In this document: one piece after another, positions 1-4,528 of the stretch
Layout: every line of letters begins with the position of its first letter
Numbering within the stretch: the stretch's first letter is position 1
Source of the DNA: Bacteroidota bacterium
GTDB lineage: Bacteria; Bacteroidota; Bacteroidia; Bacteroidales; JADFUO01
Direction of reading: 5' to 3'
Assembly (NCBI GenBank): GCA_015222115.1
Contig: JADFUO010000018.1
Coordinates: forward strand, 1-6,174
DNA length: 6,174 nt
Made by a program: the position numbers and the translations under genes
Notes under the pieces: generated by a model
The model's input: only the letters and a program-made list of their open reading frames with translations
The model's database searches: none
Told to the model about the DNA's origin: nothing

Positions 1-442
1 TAACATATTCGCTACAGTAGCTAAAGTCTGCTTTGCTGCTATAATCAAGCAATGAAAAGCCAATTGAGGGAATTCCGTCAATACAAGCTTCCAATACGGC
101 AGCCATTGTTCCTGAATAAATTACATTTATTGATGCATTTGATCCGTGATTAATACCCGAAACCAACAAATCGGGTTTATGTCTGAGAACAATTTGTTCG
201 CCAAGCTTAACACAATCCACCGGTGTTCCGTTGCAGGAATATTCTTCATAATCTTTTTCTTTAACAATCTCTTCAACCCTTAAAGGTGACCTGACTGTAA
301 TTGAATGAGCAATACCCGACATAGTGCTTTGAGGCGCCACAACAACCACCTTTCCAATGGTTCGCATTATATTGATTAAATGTCTGAGACCCGGAGCATT
401 TATTCCGTCATCATTTGTTACTAAAATTACCGGTTTATTCAT
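1..442 (-). CDS. surE: 5'/3'-nucleotidase SurE, 3' end beyond the left edge
   Basis: This is the N-terminal 147 residues of a SurE survival-protein nucleotidase, a metal-dependent cytoplasmic phosphatase acting on nucleoside 5'- and 3'-monophosphates (family knowledge). I translated it directly from the complement. The ATG is at 442-440 and the frame stays open to the edge. The protein opens MNKPVILVTNDDG, with metal ligands D11 and D12 in the NDDG motif. The APQSTMSG segment supplies the conserved serine S42, CNGTPVDC follows at 70-77, and the GINHGSN loop gives metal ligand N98. IYSGTMAAVLEA at 108-119 is also diagnostic. Full SurE proteins are about 250 residues, so roughly 100 are missing off the window. 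It is the last gene of the minus-strand series but is separated from maf by 173 bp and has its own promoter candidate. Nothing looks defective in the visible part. Confidence 0.96.
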   Translation of the reverse strand, partial: MNKPVILVTNDDGINAPGLRHLINIMRTIGKVVVVAPQSTMSGIAHSITVRSPLRVEEIVKEKDYEEYSCNGTPVDCVKLGEQIVLRHKPDLLVSGINHGSNASINVIYSGTMAAVLEACIDGIPSIGFSLLDYSSKADFSYCSEYV

Positions 443-473
443 TTATAAAAATAGTTAAAATTTTGGAGCAATG

Positions 474-504
474 CAAAAGTATAAATAATTACTTAATAAG
501 ACAA
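474..504 (-). promoter_or_regulatory. Bacteroidota-type promoter for surE
   Basis: On the minus strand TACTTTTG (complement of 474-481) is an exact match to the Bacteroidota -7 box TAnnTTTG. A TTG (complement of 502-504) lies 20 nt upstream, matching the -33 element. Transcription would begin near 470, leaving a leader of about 25-30 nt before the surE ATG at 442. No Shine-Dalgarno sequence is visible in that leader, as is usual in this phylum. Confidence 0.6.
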
Positions 505-528
505 TTATTAAAAGAAAATCTAAACTTA

Positions 529-591
529 AAACCAACAGCTTAAAAGGTTTATGAGTAAAGGTCAGGAGGTTGGTTTGGGATAAAGGTTAGG
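529..591. other. Intergenic inverted repeat and GG-run cluster between maf and surE
   Basis: AAACCAAC at 529-536 and GTTGGTTT at 569-576 form a perfect 8-bp inverted repeat around 32 nt. The right arm lies in a G-rich plus-strand stretch with GG runs at 560-561, 565-566, 568-569, 572-573, 577-579, 585-586 and 590-591, unusual in such AT-rich DNA. TAAAGGTCAGG (556-566) and TAAAGGTTAGG (581-591) form a 10/11 direct repeat 25 bp apart. No gene or clear terminator was found here. Confidence 0.4.
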
Positions 592-615
592 TTTTTTGAA
601 AAACTTGAAAACTAA

Positions 616-1200
616 CTAAAATTTCAGCAACTCCTCATATAATCTTTGCACAGGCAACCCCATAACATTATAAAACGAACCTTCAATCTTATCAATACCG
701 ATATATCCAATCCATTCCTGTATGCCGTAAGCTCCTGCTTTATCATAAGGTTTGTATTTTTCAATATAATAGTGAATCTCCTCTAAACTTAATTGCTTAA
801 AATGCACTTTGGTTTTTGCATAAAAAGATGTGGTTTTATTTTTTGCTCTCAGGCAAACACCTGTAATAACTGCATGTTCTTTACCCGATAGCTGTTTCAG
901 GATATTAACTGCATCATCATAATCAACGGGTTTGCCCAAAATCTTATTTTCAAGGCAAACAATAGTATCGGCAGTTATAATAATAGTATTATCAGTTAAT
1001 TCATTATCTTGAAATGCTTTGGCTTTCTGTTCACACAGATAAACAGCAACTTGTTCAGGAGTGAGGTATTCAGGATAGGTTTCATTAATTTCTTTAATAA
1101 TAACTTTAATATCCAAGCCCAATTCTTTTAAAAGATATTGTCTGCGTGGAGATTTGGAAGCAAGTATAATTTGCTTATTATTTAGATTTTCAGGATACAT
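616..1200 (-). CDS. maf: Maf family nucleoside triphosphate pyrophosphatase (dTTP/UTP type)
   Basis: This 194-residue protein has the normal length for Maf, a house-cleaning enzyme that hydrolyses non-canonical or excess nucleoside triphosphates to monophosphate and pyrophosphate. Visible motifs are ILASKSPRRQ at 12-21 (phosphate-binding S15, R19, R20), E40 in the first loop, and ADTIV at 77-81 with the catalytic aspartate D78. GKP at 89-91 gives K90, and DKAGAYGIQEW follows near the C-terminus. The DKAGAYGIQ segment is typical of the YhdE-like dTTP/UTP subfamily rather than the YceF m7GTP subfamily, so I infer that specificity. The ATG at 1200 leaves only 4 bp after the stop of the upstream prenyltransferase gene, and the two are surely cotranscribed. 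No Shine-Dalgarno sequence is seen. In Bacteroidota this gene commonly follows the same neighbours as here. Confidence 0.96.
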   Translation of the reverse strand: MYPENLNNKQIILASKSPRRQYLLKELGLDIKVIIKEINETYPEYLTPEQVAVYLCEQKAKAFQDNELTDNTIIITADTIVCLENKILGKPVDYDDAVNILKQLSGKEHAVITGVCLRAKNKTTSFYAKTKVHFKQLSLEEIHYYIEKYKPYDKAGAYGIQEWIGYIGIDKIEGSFYNVMGLPVQRLYEELLKF

Positions 1201-1204
1201 AAAT

Positions 1205-2158
1205 TTAAAAACTAATACATATAAGCTGCATGGACAATATCCCTGCTAACATAATAATTTTTGATAAATTACCTGAAAAACGGTAATTGTCTTTATTTTT
1301 TGATCTAATAACATTTATTAATAAATATATAAAAAGGGGCTGTATGACTATCAGCAAATACCAGAAAATAATCGTAAAATTTTTTATAAAGAGTTGATAT
1401 TGACTATACGCCATTATCAGAATACAAATTATAATTAATGAAGTTGTTATGTATTTTGTCGCCCTGATACCGAATACAACAGCTAATGTCCTGCAGCCGA
1501 ATTTTGAATCCCCTTCAATGTCCTGGATGTCCTTTATCATTTCACGGATTAATGTTACCATAAAAGCAAACAAACTGTAACTCCATATTATTATATTAAT
1601 AATTTTAATACTGCGATAAGCATCAATAAAATCTATTGGCGACAGTCGTAATGAGAAAAATTCAAAAATCCAGACTATCAATAAAACTAAAGCAGATAAA
1701 ATTGCAACAACCAGATTGCCCCAAAATATTTGGCGTTTATATTTTGCAGAATAATACCAAAGCATAATTGCTATCATCACAAAAATAAATCCCAACTGAA
1801 AAGCATTTACTTTGATTGCAAGATAAAATCCAATTATAAAAGCAATGCCGTTTAAAATTGCATAAATTGATTTAGCTGTTCCTATTGATACCTTTTTACC
1901 GACAATTAATTTATCGGGTTTGTTATATGCATCAATTTGTATGTCAAAATAATCGTTAATAATATACCCTGCTGCTGCTATTAATATTGTTGAAAAAACC
2001 AGCAAAGTAAAATCCAGTTCACTGAATGTAAGATTTACTCCATGAAATTGCAAAACAGGTTTAAGTATACAAAAACGAATTAAGTATTGTGTTAAAATAA
2101 TTATTGCGAGGTTAGGAATTCGCAGGAGTTTTATATATGGCGATATTGTGAAAGTCAT
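1205..2158 (-). CDS. UbiA-family membrane prenyltransferase, probably the geranylgeranylglycerol-phosphate type
   Basis: This 317-residue polytopic inner-membrane protein belongs to the UbiA superfamily, Mg-dependent enzymes that move a polyprenyl chain from its diphosphate onto an acceptor. RIPN at 13-16 starts the fold. The first Asp-rich motif is NDYFDIQID at 68-76 (N68, D72, D76) and the second is DIQDIEGD at 210-217 (D210, D213, D217). The YYSAKYKR loop lies at 135-142. Many hydrophobic segments fit the usual eight or nine helices. Bacteroidota homologues in this gene order are often annotated as geranylgeranylglycerol-phosphate geranylgeranyltransferase, the enzyme of archaeal-type ether lipids. 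That is an inference, and a quinone or other acceptor is possible. The ATG at 2158 is the first in frame before the RIPN segment. The gene starts 306 bp after kdsC, across a repeat-rich gap, and I found no good promoter of its own. Confidence 0.9.
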   Translation of the reverse strand: MTFTISPYIKLLRIPNLAIIILTQYLIRFCILKPVLQFHGVNLTFSELDFTLLVFSTILIAAAGYIINDYFDIQIDAYNKPDKLIVGKKVSIGTAKSIYAILNGIAFIIGFYLAIKVNAFQLGFIFVMIAIMLWYYSAKYKRQIFWGNLVVAILSALVLLIVWIFEFFSLRLSPIDFIDAYRSIKIINIIIWSYSLFAFMVTLIREMIKDIQDIEGDSKFGCRTLAVVFGIRATKYITTSLIIICILIMAYSQYQLFIKNFTIIFWYLLIVIQPLFIYLLINVIRSKNKDNYRFSGNLSKIIMLAGILSMQLICISF

Positions 2159-2322
2159 AAATTTAAGAGTTCATAATTCTAATTAATATTTATACGATAA
2201 TTAAACATATAACAATAAAAATAATACTGTCATGTCAAGGCTAAGGCTAAGGATTTGTTTGGTACTAATATTATACATCGAACGGGGTAAAATCCATACG
2301 GACAAGTTTGGACTTTTTTATT

Positions 2323-2355
2323 CAGTCTTCAGTCTCCAGTCTTCAGTCTCCAGTC
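2323..2355. repeat. Heptamer tandem array, unit CAGTCTY
   Basis: Four successive 7-bp units start at 2323, 2330, 2337 and 2344 (CAGTCTT, CAGTCTC, CAGTCTT, CAGTCTC), followed by a partial CAGTC at 2351-2355. The array can equally be read as a perfect 14-bp unit present twice. It is non-coding. Confidence 0.85.
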
Positions 2356-2366
2356 AATGAACTCCA

Positions 2367-2402
2367 GACTGCCGACTGTGGACTGTGGACTGCCAACGAC
2401 TG
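2367..2402. repeat. Facing heptamer tandem array, unit GACTGYS
   Basis: Units start at 2367 (GACTGCC), 2374 (GACTGTG), 2381 (GACTGTG) and 2388 (GACTGCC). A further GACTG follows at 2398-2402 after a 3-bp insertion. The core GACTG is the reverse complement of the CAGTC core in the array 11 bp to the left. Four five-base helices can form in register (for example 2351-2355 with 2367-2371), separated by 2-nt internal loops. The non-core dinucleotides do not match, so this is not a simple perfect palindrome. Confidence 0.8.
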
Positions 2403-2464
2403 AAAGGAGTCCGTATGGAGCCTCAGCCTTTTTTGATACCGTCATTTTATACTTAACTTGACCA

Positions 2465-2986
2465 CTACCATTTATAAGCATCATCATTCATCCATTTACC
2501 CTGAACTTTAAGCACCTGTTCTATTATATCCCTCACACATCCTTCGCCGCCTTTAAAATGCGAAATATATTTTGAAACCGATTTAACTTCTTCAGAAGCA
2601 TCAGCAGGGCAGGTAGGCACACCGGCTTCAAGCATAATTTCATAATCGGGAATATCGTCGCCCATGTACATTACATTTTCGGGATTAATATTATTATCTG
2701 CTAAATAATCCCTGAATATCTGTGCTTTATTATCAACCCCCATAAATACATCCGAAACTTTCAAAGCAGCAAATCTGTTATACATTGAATCGGATTTTCC
2801 GCCGGAGATAATAGCTATCCTGTAACCTTTTTTAACAGCAAGTTGAACGGCGTATCCATCTTTAACATTTGCTGTTCGTAAGGGTTCGCCTTTGTGCAGC
2901 AATATAACCGTTCCATCGGTAAATACACCATCATAATCAAAAACAAAAGTGTTAACGTTTTTTAAAAGCTCTTTATAATTTGTCAT
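2465..2986 (-). CDS. kdsC: 3-deoxy-D-manno-octulosonate 8-phosphate phosphatase (KdsC-like, HAD type C0)
   Basis: This 173-residue capless HAD phosphatase removes phosphate from KDO-8-P in the cytoplasm, providing KDO for lipopolysaccharide. FVFDYDGVFTDG at 14-25 carries the nucleophile D17 and acid/base D19. IISGG at 59-63 is motif II with S61, and NVKDGYAVQLAVKKG at 40-54 is typical of KdsC. K87 is the motif III lysine, and MGDDIPD at 108-114 gives the Mg-binding acidic pair D110/D111 plus D114. The tail FKGGEGCVRDIIEQVLKVQGK matches the C-terminal segment that completes the neighbouring active site in the KdsC tetramer. Motif II reads SGG rather than the TGR of proteobacterial KdsC, as I recall from Bacteroidota homologues. 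A related sialic-acid-type (KDN-9-P) phosphatase is the main alternative. It lies 3 bp after the DUF2520 gene, so the two are cotranscribed. Confidence 0.92.
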   Translation of the reverse strand: MTNYKELLKNVNTFVFDYDGVFTDGTVILLHKGEPLRTANVKDGYAVQLAVKKGYRIAIISGGKSDSMYNRFAALKVSDVFMGVDNKAQIFRDYLADNNINPENVMYMGDDIPDYEIMLEAGVPTCPADASEEVKSVSKYISHFKGGEGCVRDIIEQVLKVQGKWMNDDAYKW

Positions 2987-2989
2987 TTA

Positions 2990-3781
2990 TTATTCTGTTT
3001 GATTTTTATGTTTAATAATATTTTCTGTAATCAATTTATAAATTTCCATGTATTCCTTATCATTAACAAGCATATTTAAATGCTTTGCAATTGTTTCATG
3101 GTCATCACGCTTTGCAGGACCTGTCTGGACTTTATGTGGCTTTTCATCTGCAATTTTTTTTACCGTTTCATGTATTAACGGCTTTACCATATCAAAAGGA
3201 ATATCATATTTATTTAGAATTTCTTCGGCAATTACAAACATGTGATTTGTAAAATTACAGGAGAAAACCGCAGCAAGATGTATTGCCACCCTTTGTTCCG
3301 AATTAATATTTTTAACATTTTTTGAGATAGTCTTTGCCAGAGATGTAAGCAATTTTAAATTTCTATCGGAATTGGCTTCAAGGCAAACTGGAATATTTTC
3401 AAAATCCAGTTTTTTATGTTTGGAAAATGTTTGCAAAGGATAAAATACACCATAATTTGATGAAGAATTTTTCAAAATATCTATTGGTGTTGAGCCGGAA
3501 GTATGAACAATTAATTTATCACCAATATTAATTTTTTTTATAATATCTTTTAATGCTGAATCAACAACTGATAAAAAATAAATATCACCCTCCATATTCA
3601 AATTGCTGAGGTTTGAAGTATATGATGATCTGACTTTATCAGCAAGTGCTTTAGCCAAATGATTGGTTCTTCCGTAAATCTGAATAATATCAAAACCGGC
3701 TTTTCTTAAAGCTTGTGCCAGATTAGTTGCTACATTTCCGGCACCTATAATTACAATTTTTTTAATTTCAGATTCAGGCAT
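2990..3781 (-). CDS. Rossmann-like and DUF2520 domain protein
   Basis: With the start at 3781 the protein is 263 residues. An N-terminal dinucleotide-binding Rossmann fold (IVIIGAGNVATNLAQAL, GxGxxA at 13-18) is followed by HTSGS at 93-97, PLQTFS at 115-120, and the helical DUF2520 part with HLAAVFSCNFTNH at 168-180 and TGPAKRDD at 220-227. The family resembles NADP-dependent oxidoreductases of the 6-phosphogluconate dehydrogenase-like fold, but its reaction and substrate are unknown to me. The frame extends upstream to ATG at 3817 and TTG at 3820. Those added residues are largely encoded by a heptamer repeat and lie before the usual family start, so I prefer the ATG at 3781. GGAAAG directly precedes it. 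The stop is 3 bp before kdsC, a neighbour it commonly has in Bacteroidota. An ATG start at 3817 cannot be excluded. Confidence 0.88.
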   Translation of the reverse strand: MPESEIKKIVIIGAGNVATNLAQALRKAGFDIIQIYGRTNHLAKALADKVRSSYTSNLSNLNMEGDIYFLSVVDSALKDIIKKINIGDKLIVHTSGSTPIDILKNSSSNYGVFYPLQTFSKHKKLDFENIPVCLEANSDRNLKLLTSLAKTISKNVKNINSEQRVAIHLAAVFSCNFTNHMFVIAEEILNKYDIPFDMVKPLIHETVKKIADEKPHKVQTGPAKRDDHETIAKHLNMLVNDKEYMEIYKLITENIIKHKNQTE

Positions 3782-3807
3782 CTTTCCAATATATGTTTCA
3801 AGTTTCA

Positions 3808-3836
3808 CGTCAAACATCAAACGTCAAACGTCAAAC
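3808..3836. repeat. Heptamer tandem array, unit CGTCAAA
   Basis: Four 7-bp units start at 3808 (CGTCAAA), 3815 (CATCAAA), 3822 (CGTCAAA) and 3829 (CGTCAAA), followed by C. On the minus strand this reads as repeated TTTGACG. The variant second unit creates the ATG at 3817 seen in the long form of the DUF2520 frame. The array lies in the gap between the membrane-protein gene and the DUF2520 gene. Its unit differs from that of the arrays at 2323-2402, but the 7-bp period and a GTC core are shared. Confidence 0.8.
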
Positions 3837-3839
3837 TTA
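3832..3839 (-). promoter_or_regulatory. Possible -7 box for the DUF2520-kdsC unit
   Basis: TAAGTTTG (complement of 3832-3839) matches TAnnTTTG exactly and is formed where the heptamer array meets flanking DNA. Transcription would start near 3827, inside the array, 45 nt before the preferred start at 3781. No TTG is seen at the expected -33 distance (3860-3862 reads CTG on the minus strand), so the call is weak. The TTTG runs of the array may make the match fortuitous. Confidence 0.35.
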
Positions 3840-3855
3840 TAAAATATATAGTTAT

Positions 3856-3888
3856 AAATCAGGAATCATTAAAATATTTTCCTGATTT
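3856..3888 (-). terminator. Hairpin spanning the stop codon of the membrane-protein gene
   Basis: AAATCAGGAA at 3856-3865 and TTCCTGATTT at 3879-3888 form a perfect 10-bp inverted repeat with a 13-nt loop. The stop codon (complement of 3869-3871) lies in the loop, so the last codons of the gene form one arm. The downstream arm on the minus strand ends TTT and is followed by AT-rich sequence rather than a clean T run. It could be a weak terminator, an attenuator or an RNA-stability stem between this gene and DUF2520. Confidence 0.45.
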
Positions 3889-4390
3889 CGTTTTTAACAA
3901 ACTCAATCGCAGTATCAACTGTAGATTGTTTCTTTTCCAGCGATATTTCAAAAATAATTTTTGCAAGGTCAGTACCTGTTGCTTTATCATCCACTTTAGT
4001 TGCAGCTGTATTAATAAGTTTTATCATTTCTTCTTTGGCATTTTTAACCAGTTCCCATGCCTGAGAAGAAATATATAGCTGCTGTGATAAATTATGCTCA
4101 AACTCTTCCCTGATAGTTTTTATCAAAGCGGTTTGTAACTGAAAGGCTGTCATATCGGGTTGATTAATTCTAAGAACAATACTTCCCGGCAAAATCCTTT
4201 CAAGTAATAAAACTATTCGTTCGTATGCTTGCAAACGAATCGGAGTAACTATTTTCTGGCTTGCAAGTTTCATCTCATCTGAGAATCTTTCCCTGTTGTT
4301 TTTAAAAAACTCTCTTAACATAAAATAAACTGCAACAAGCAAAACCAAGGATGGTAAAACGTACTTTAAAATTTCTAAAAATTCGGTCAT
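3869..4390 (-). CDS. Small single-pass membrane protein of unknown function
   Basis: This 173-residue protein has one N-terminal hydrophobic helix (about 8-25, YVLPSLVLLVAVYFML), then a basic R26-E-F-F-K stretch and a long, mainly helical, charged cytoplasmic-type domain. Recognisable segments are TPIRLQAYERIVLLLERI at 49-66 and EFEHNLSQQLYIS at 96-108 followed by W112. It resembles an uncharacterised family I associate with Bacteroidota (I believe DUF7935, not checked). No catalytic motif is visible and I assign no function. The helical, single-anchor plan loosely recalls ATP-synthase b or scaffold-type proteins, but no motif supports that. The ATG at 4390 begins just before the membrane helix. 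It is first in the minus-strand series, 87 bp before the preferred DUF2520 start, with its own promoter candidate. A stem-loop overlaps its stop. Confidence 0.85.
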   Translation of the reverse strand: MTEFLEILKYVLPSLVLLVAVYFMLREFFKNNRERFSDEMKLASQKIVTPIRLQAYERIVLLLERILPGSIVLRINQPDMTAFQLQTALIKTIREEFEHNLSQQLYISSQAWELVKNAKEEMIKLINTAATKVDDKATGTDLAKIIFEISLEKKQSTVDTAIEFVKNEIRKIF

Positions 4391-4431
4391 TTGTTTTATA
4401 TTTTAGATTCCCCAAAAAAAATCGCAATTTA

Positions 4432-4466
4432 CAAATTTAATTCATTTGAATTATTATGATTACAAA
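4432..4466 (-). promoter_or_regulatory. Promoter candidate for the membrane-protein gene and the series behind it
   Basis: TAAATTTG (complement of 4432-4439) matches the TAnnTTTG -7 box exactly. TTTG (complement of 4463-4466) lies 23 nt upstream as a possible -33 element, at the long end of plausible spacing. Transcription would start near 4427 and leave a leader of about 37 nt before the ATG at 4390. It lies back-to-back with the aminotransferase promoter. Confidence 0.5.
4438..4453. promoter_or_regulatory. Palindrome in the divergent promoter region, possible operator
   Basis: TAATTC at 4438-4443 and GAATTA at 4448-4453 form a 6-bp inverted repeat around ATTT. It overlaps the upstream edge of the minus-strand -7 box. 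Ten-base direct repeats TTACAAATTT lie at 4429-4438 and 4460-4469, 31 bp apart, about three helical turns. A regulator binding here is possible, but in such AT-rich DNA the pattern may be chance. Confidence 0.3.
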
Positions 4467-4485
4467 TTTCAGGATATTAATTTTA

Positions 4486-4493
4486 TATATTTG
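4486..4493 (+). promoter_or_regulatory. -7 box for the aminotransferase gene
   Basis: TATATTTG is an exact TAnnTTTG match. Transcription would start near 4500, giving a leader of about 29 nt before the ATG at 4529. No convincing TTG stands at the -33 position, so only the -7 element supports this call. No Shine-Dalgarno sequence is present in the leader. Confidence 0.45.
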
Positions 4494-4528
4494 CAAGTCA
4501 ATTTAATAAATTCTAAACATATTTTATA

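Larger units (their letters stand above)
2293..2419. repeat. 11-bp perfect inverted repeat enclosing the heptamer arrays
   Basis: TCCATACGGAC at 2293-2303 is the exact reverse complement of GTCCGTATGGA at 2409-2419, with 105 bp between. Inside, the two heptamer arrays are themselves complementary in their five core bases, so one strand can fold into a long interrupted stem closed by this helix. In the minus-strand (kdsC to ubiA-like) transcript the right arm is followed by UUUUA. On the plus strand a run of six T (2429-2434) follows. Confidence 0.7.
2237..2430. repeat. Nested dyad element (possible MITE-like or REP-like insertion)
   Basis: AAGGCTAAGGCT at 2237-2248 pairs with AGCCTCAGCCTT at 2419-2430 at 11 of 12 positions. 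The single mismatch becomes a G-U pair in a minus-strand transcript. These arms enclose an 11-bp perfect inverted repeat and two facing heptamer arrays. The left arm is part of a hexamer tandem (AAGGCT twice, then AAGG). Just outside lie ATACTGTCAT (2224-2233) and ATACCGTCAT (2436-2445), a 9/10 direct repeat that could be a decayed target-site duplication. No transposase is present. Calling it a mobile element is inference; the symmetry is directly visible. Confidence 0.5.
2159..2464. other. 306-bp repeat-bearing gap between kdsC and the ubiA-like gene
   Basis: There is no gene here. The part next to the prenyltransferase (2159-2223) is plain AT-rich DNA. From about 2224 to 2445 the gap is filled by a nested inverted-repeat structure described separately, much richer in G and C than its surroundings. 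On the minus strand I see no exact TAnnTTTG box. The nearest is TAGCCTTG (complement of 2236-2243), with one mismatch and no suitably placed TTG. Expression of the prenyltransferase and maf may therefore depend on read-through from kdsC, or on a promoter I do not recognise. Confidence 0.7.

Noticed and set aside
591..604. Terminator after maf (GTTTTTTGAAAAAC)
   Set aside because: The stem is A-T except its closing G-C pair, with a 2-nt centre. It cannot form a stable hairpin and no T run follows on the minus strand.
2323..2402. CRISPR array
   Set aside because: Units are 7 bp with no spacers, and no cas gene is present.
3048..3245. Plus-strand open frame of 65 codons inside the DUF2520 gene
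   Set aside because: It is antisense to well-conserved DUF2520 motifs such as TGPAKRDD and has no family signal of its own.
3782..3820. N-terminal extension of the DUF2520 protein from TTG 3820 or ATG 3817
   Set aside because: The extra residues come largely from heptamer repeat DNA and precede the normal family start, so 3781 is preferred, though not proven.
3713..4078. Plus-strand open frame of 121 codons
   Set aside because: It lies opposite the membrane-protein gene, the DUF2520 start and the repeat gap. Its translation has no recognisable domain, while the minus-strand proteins match known families.
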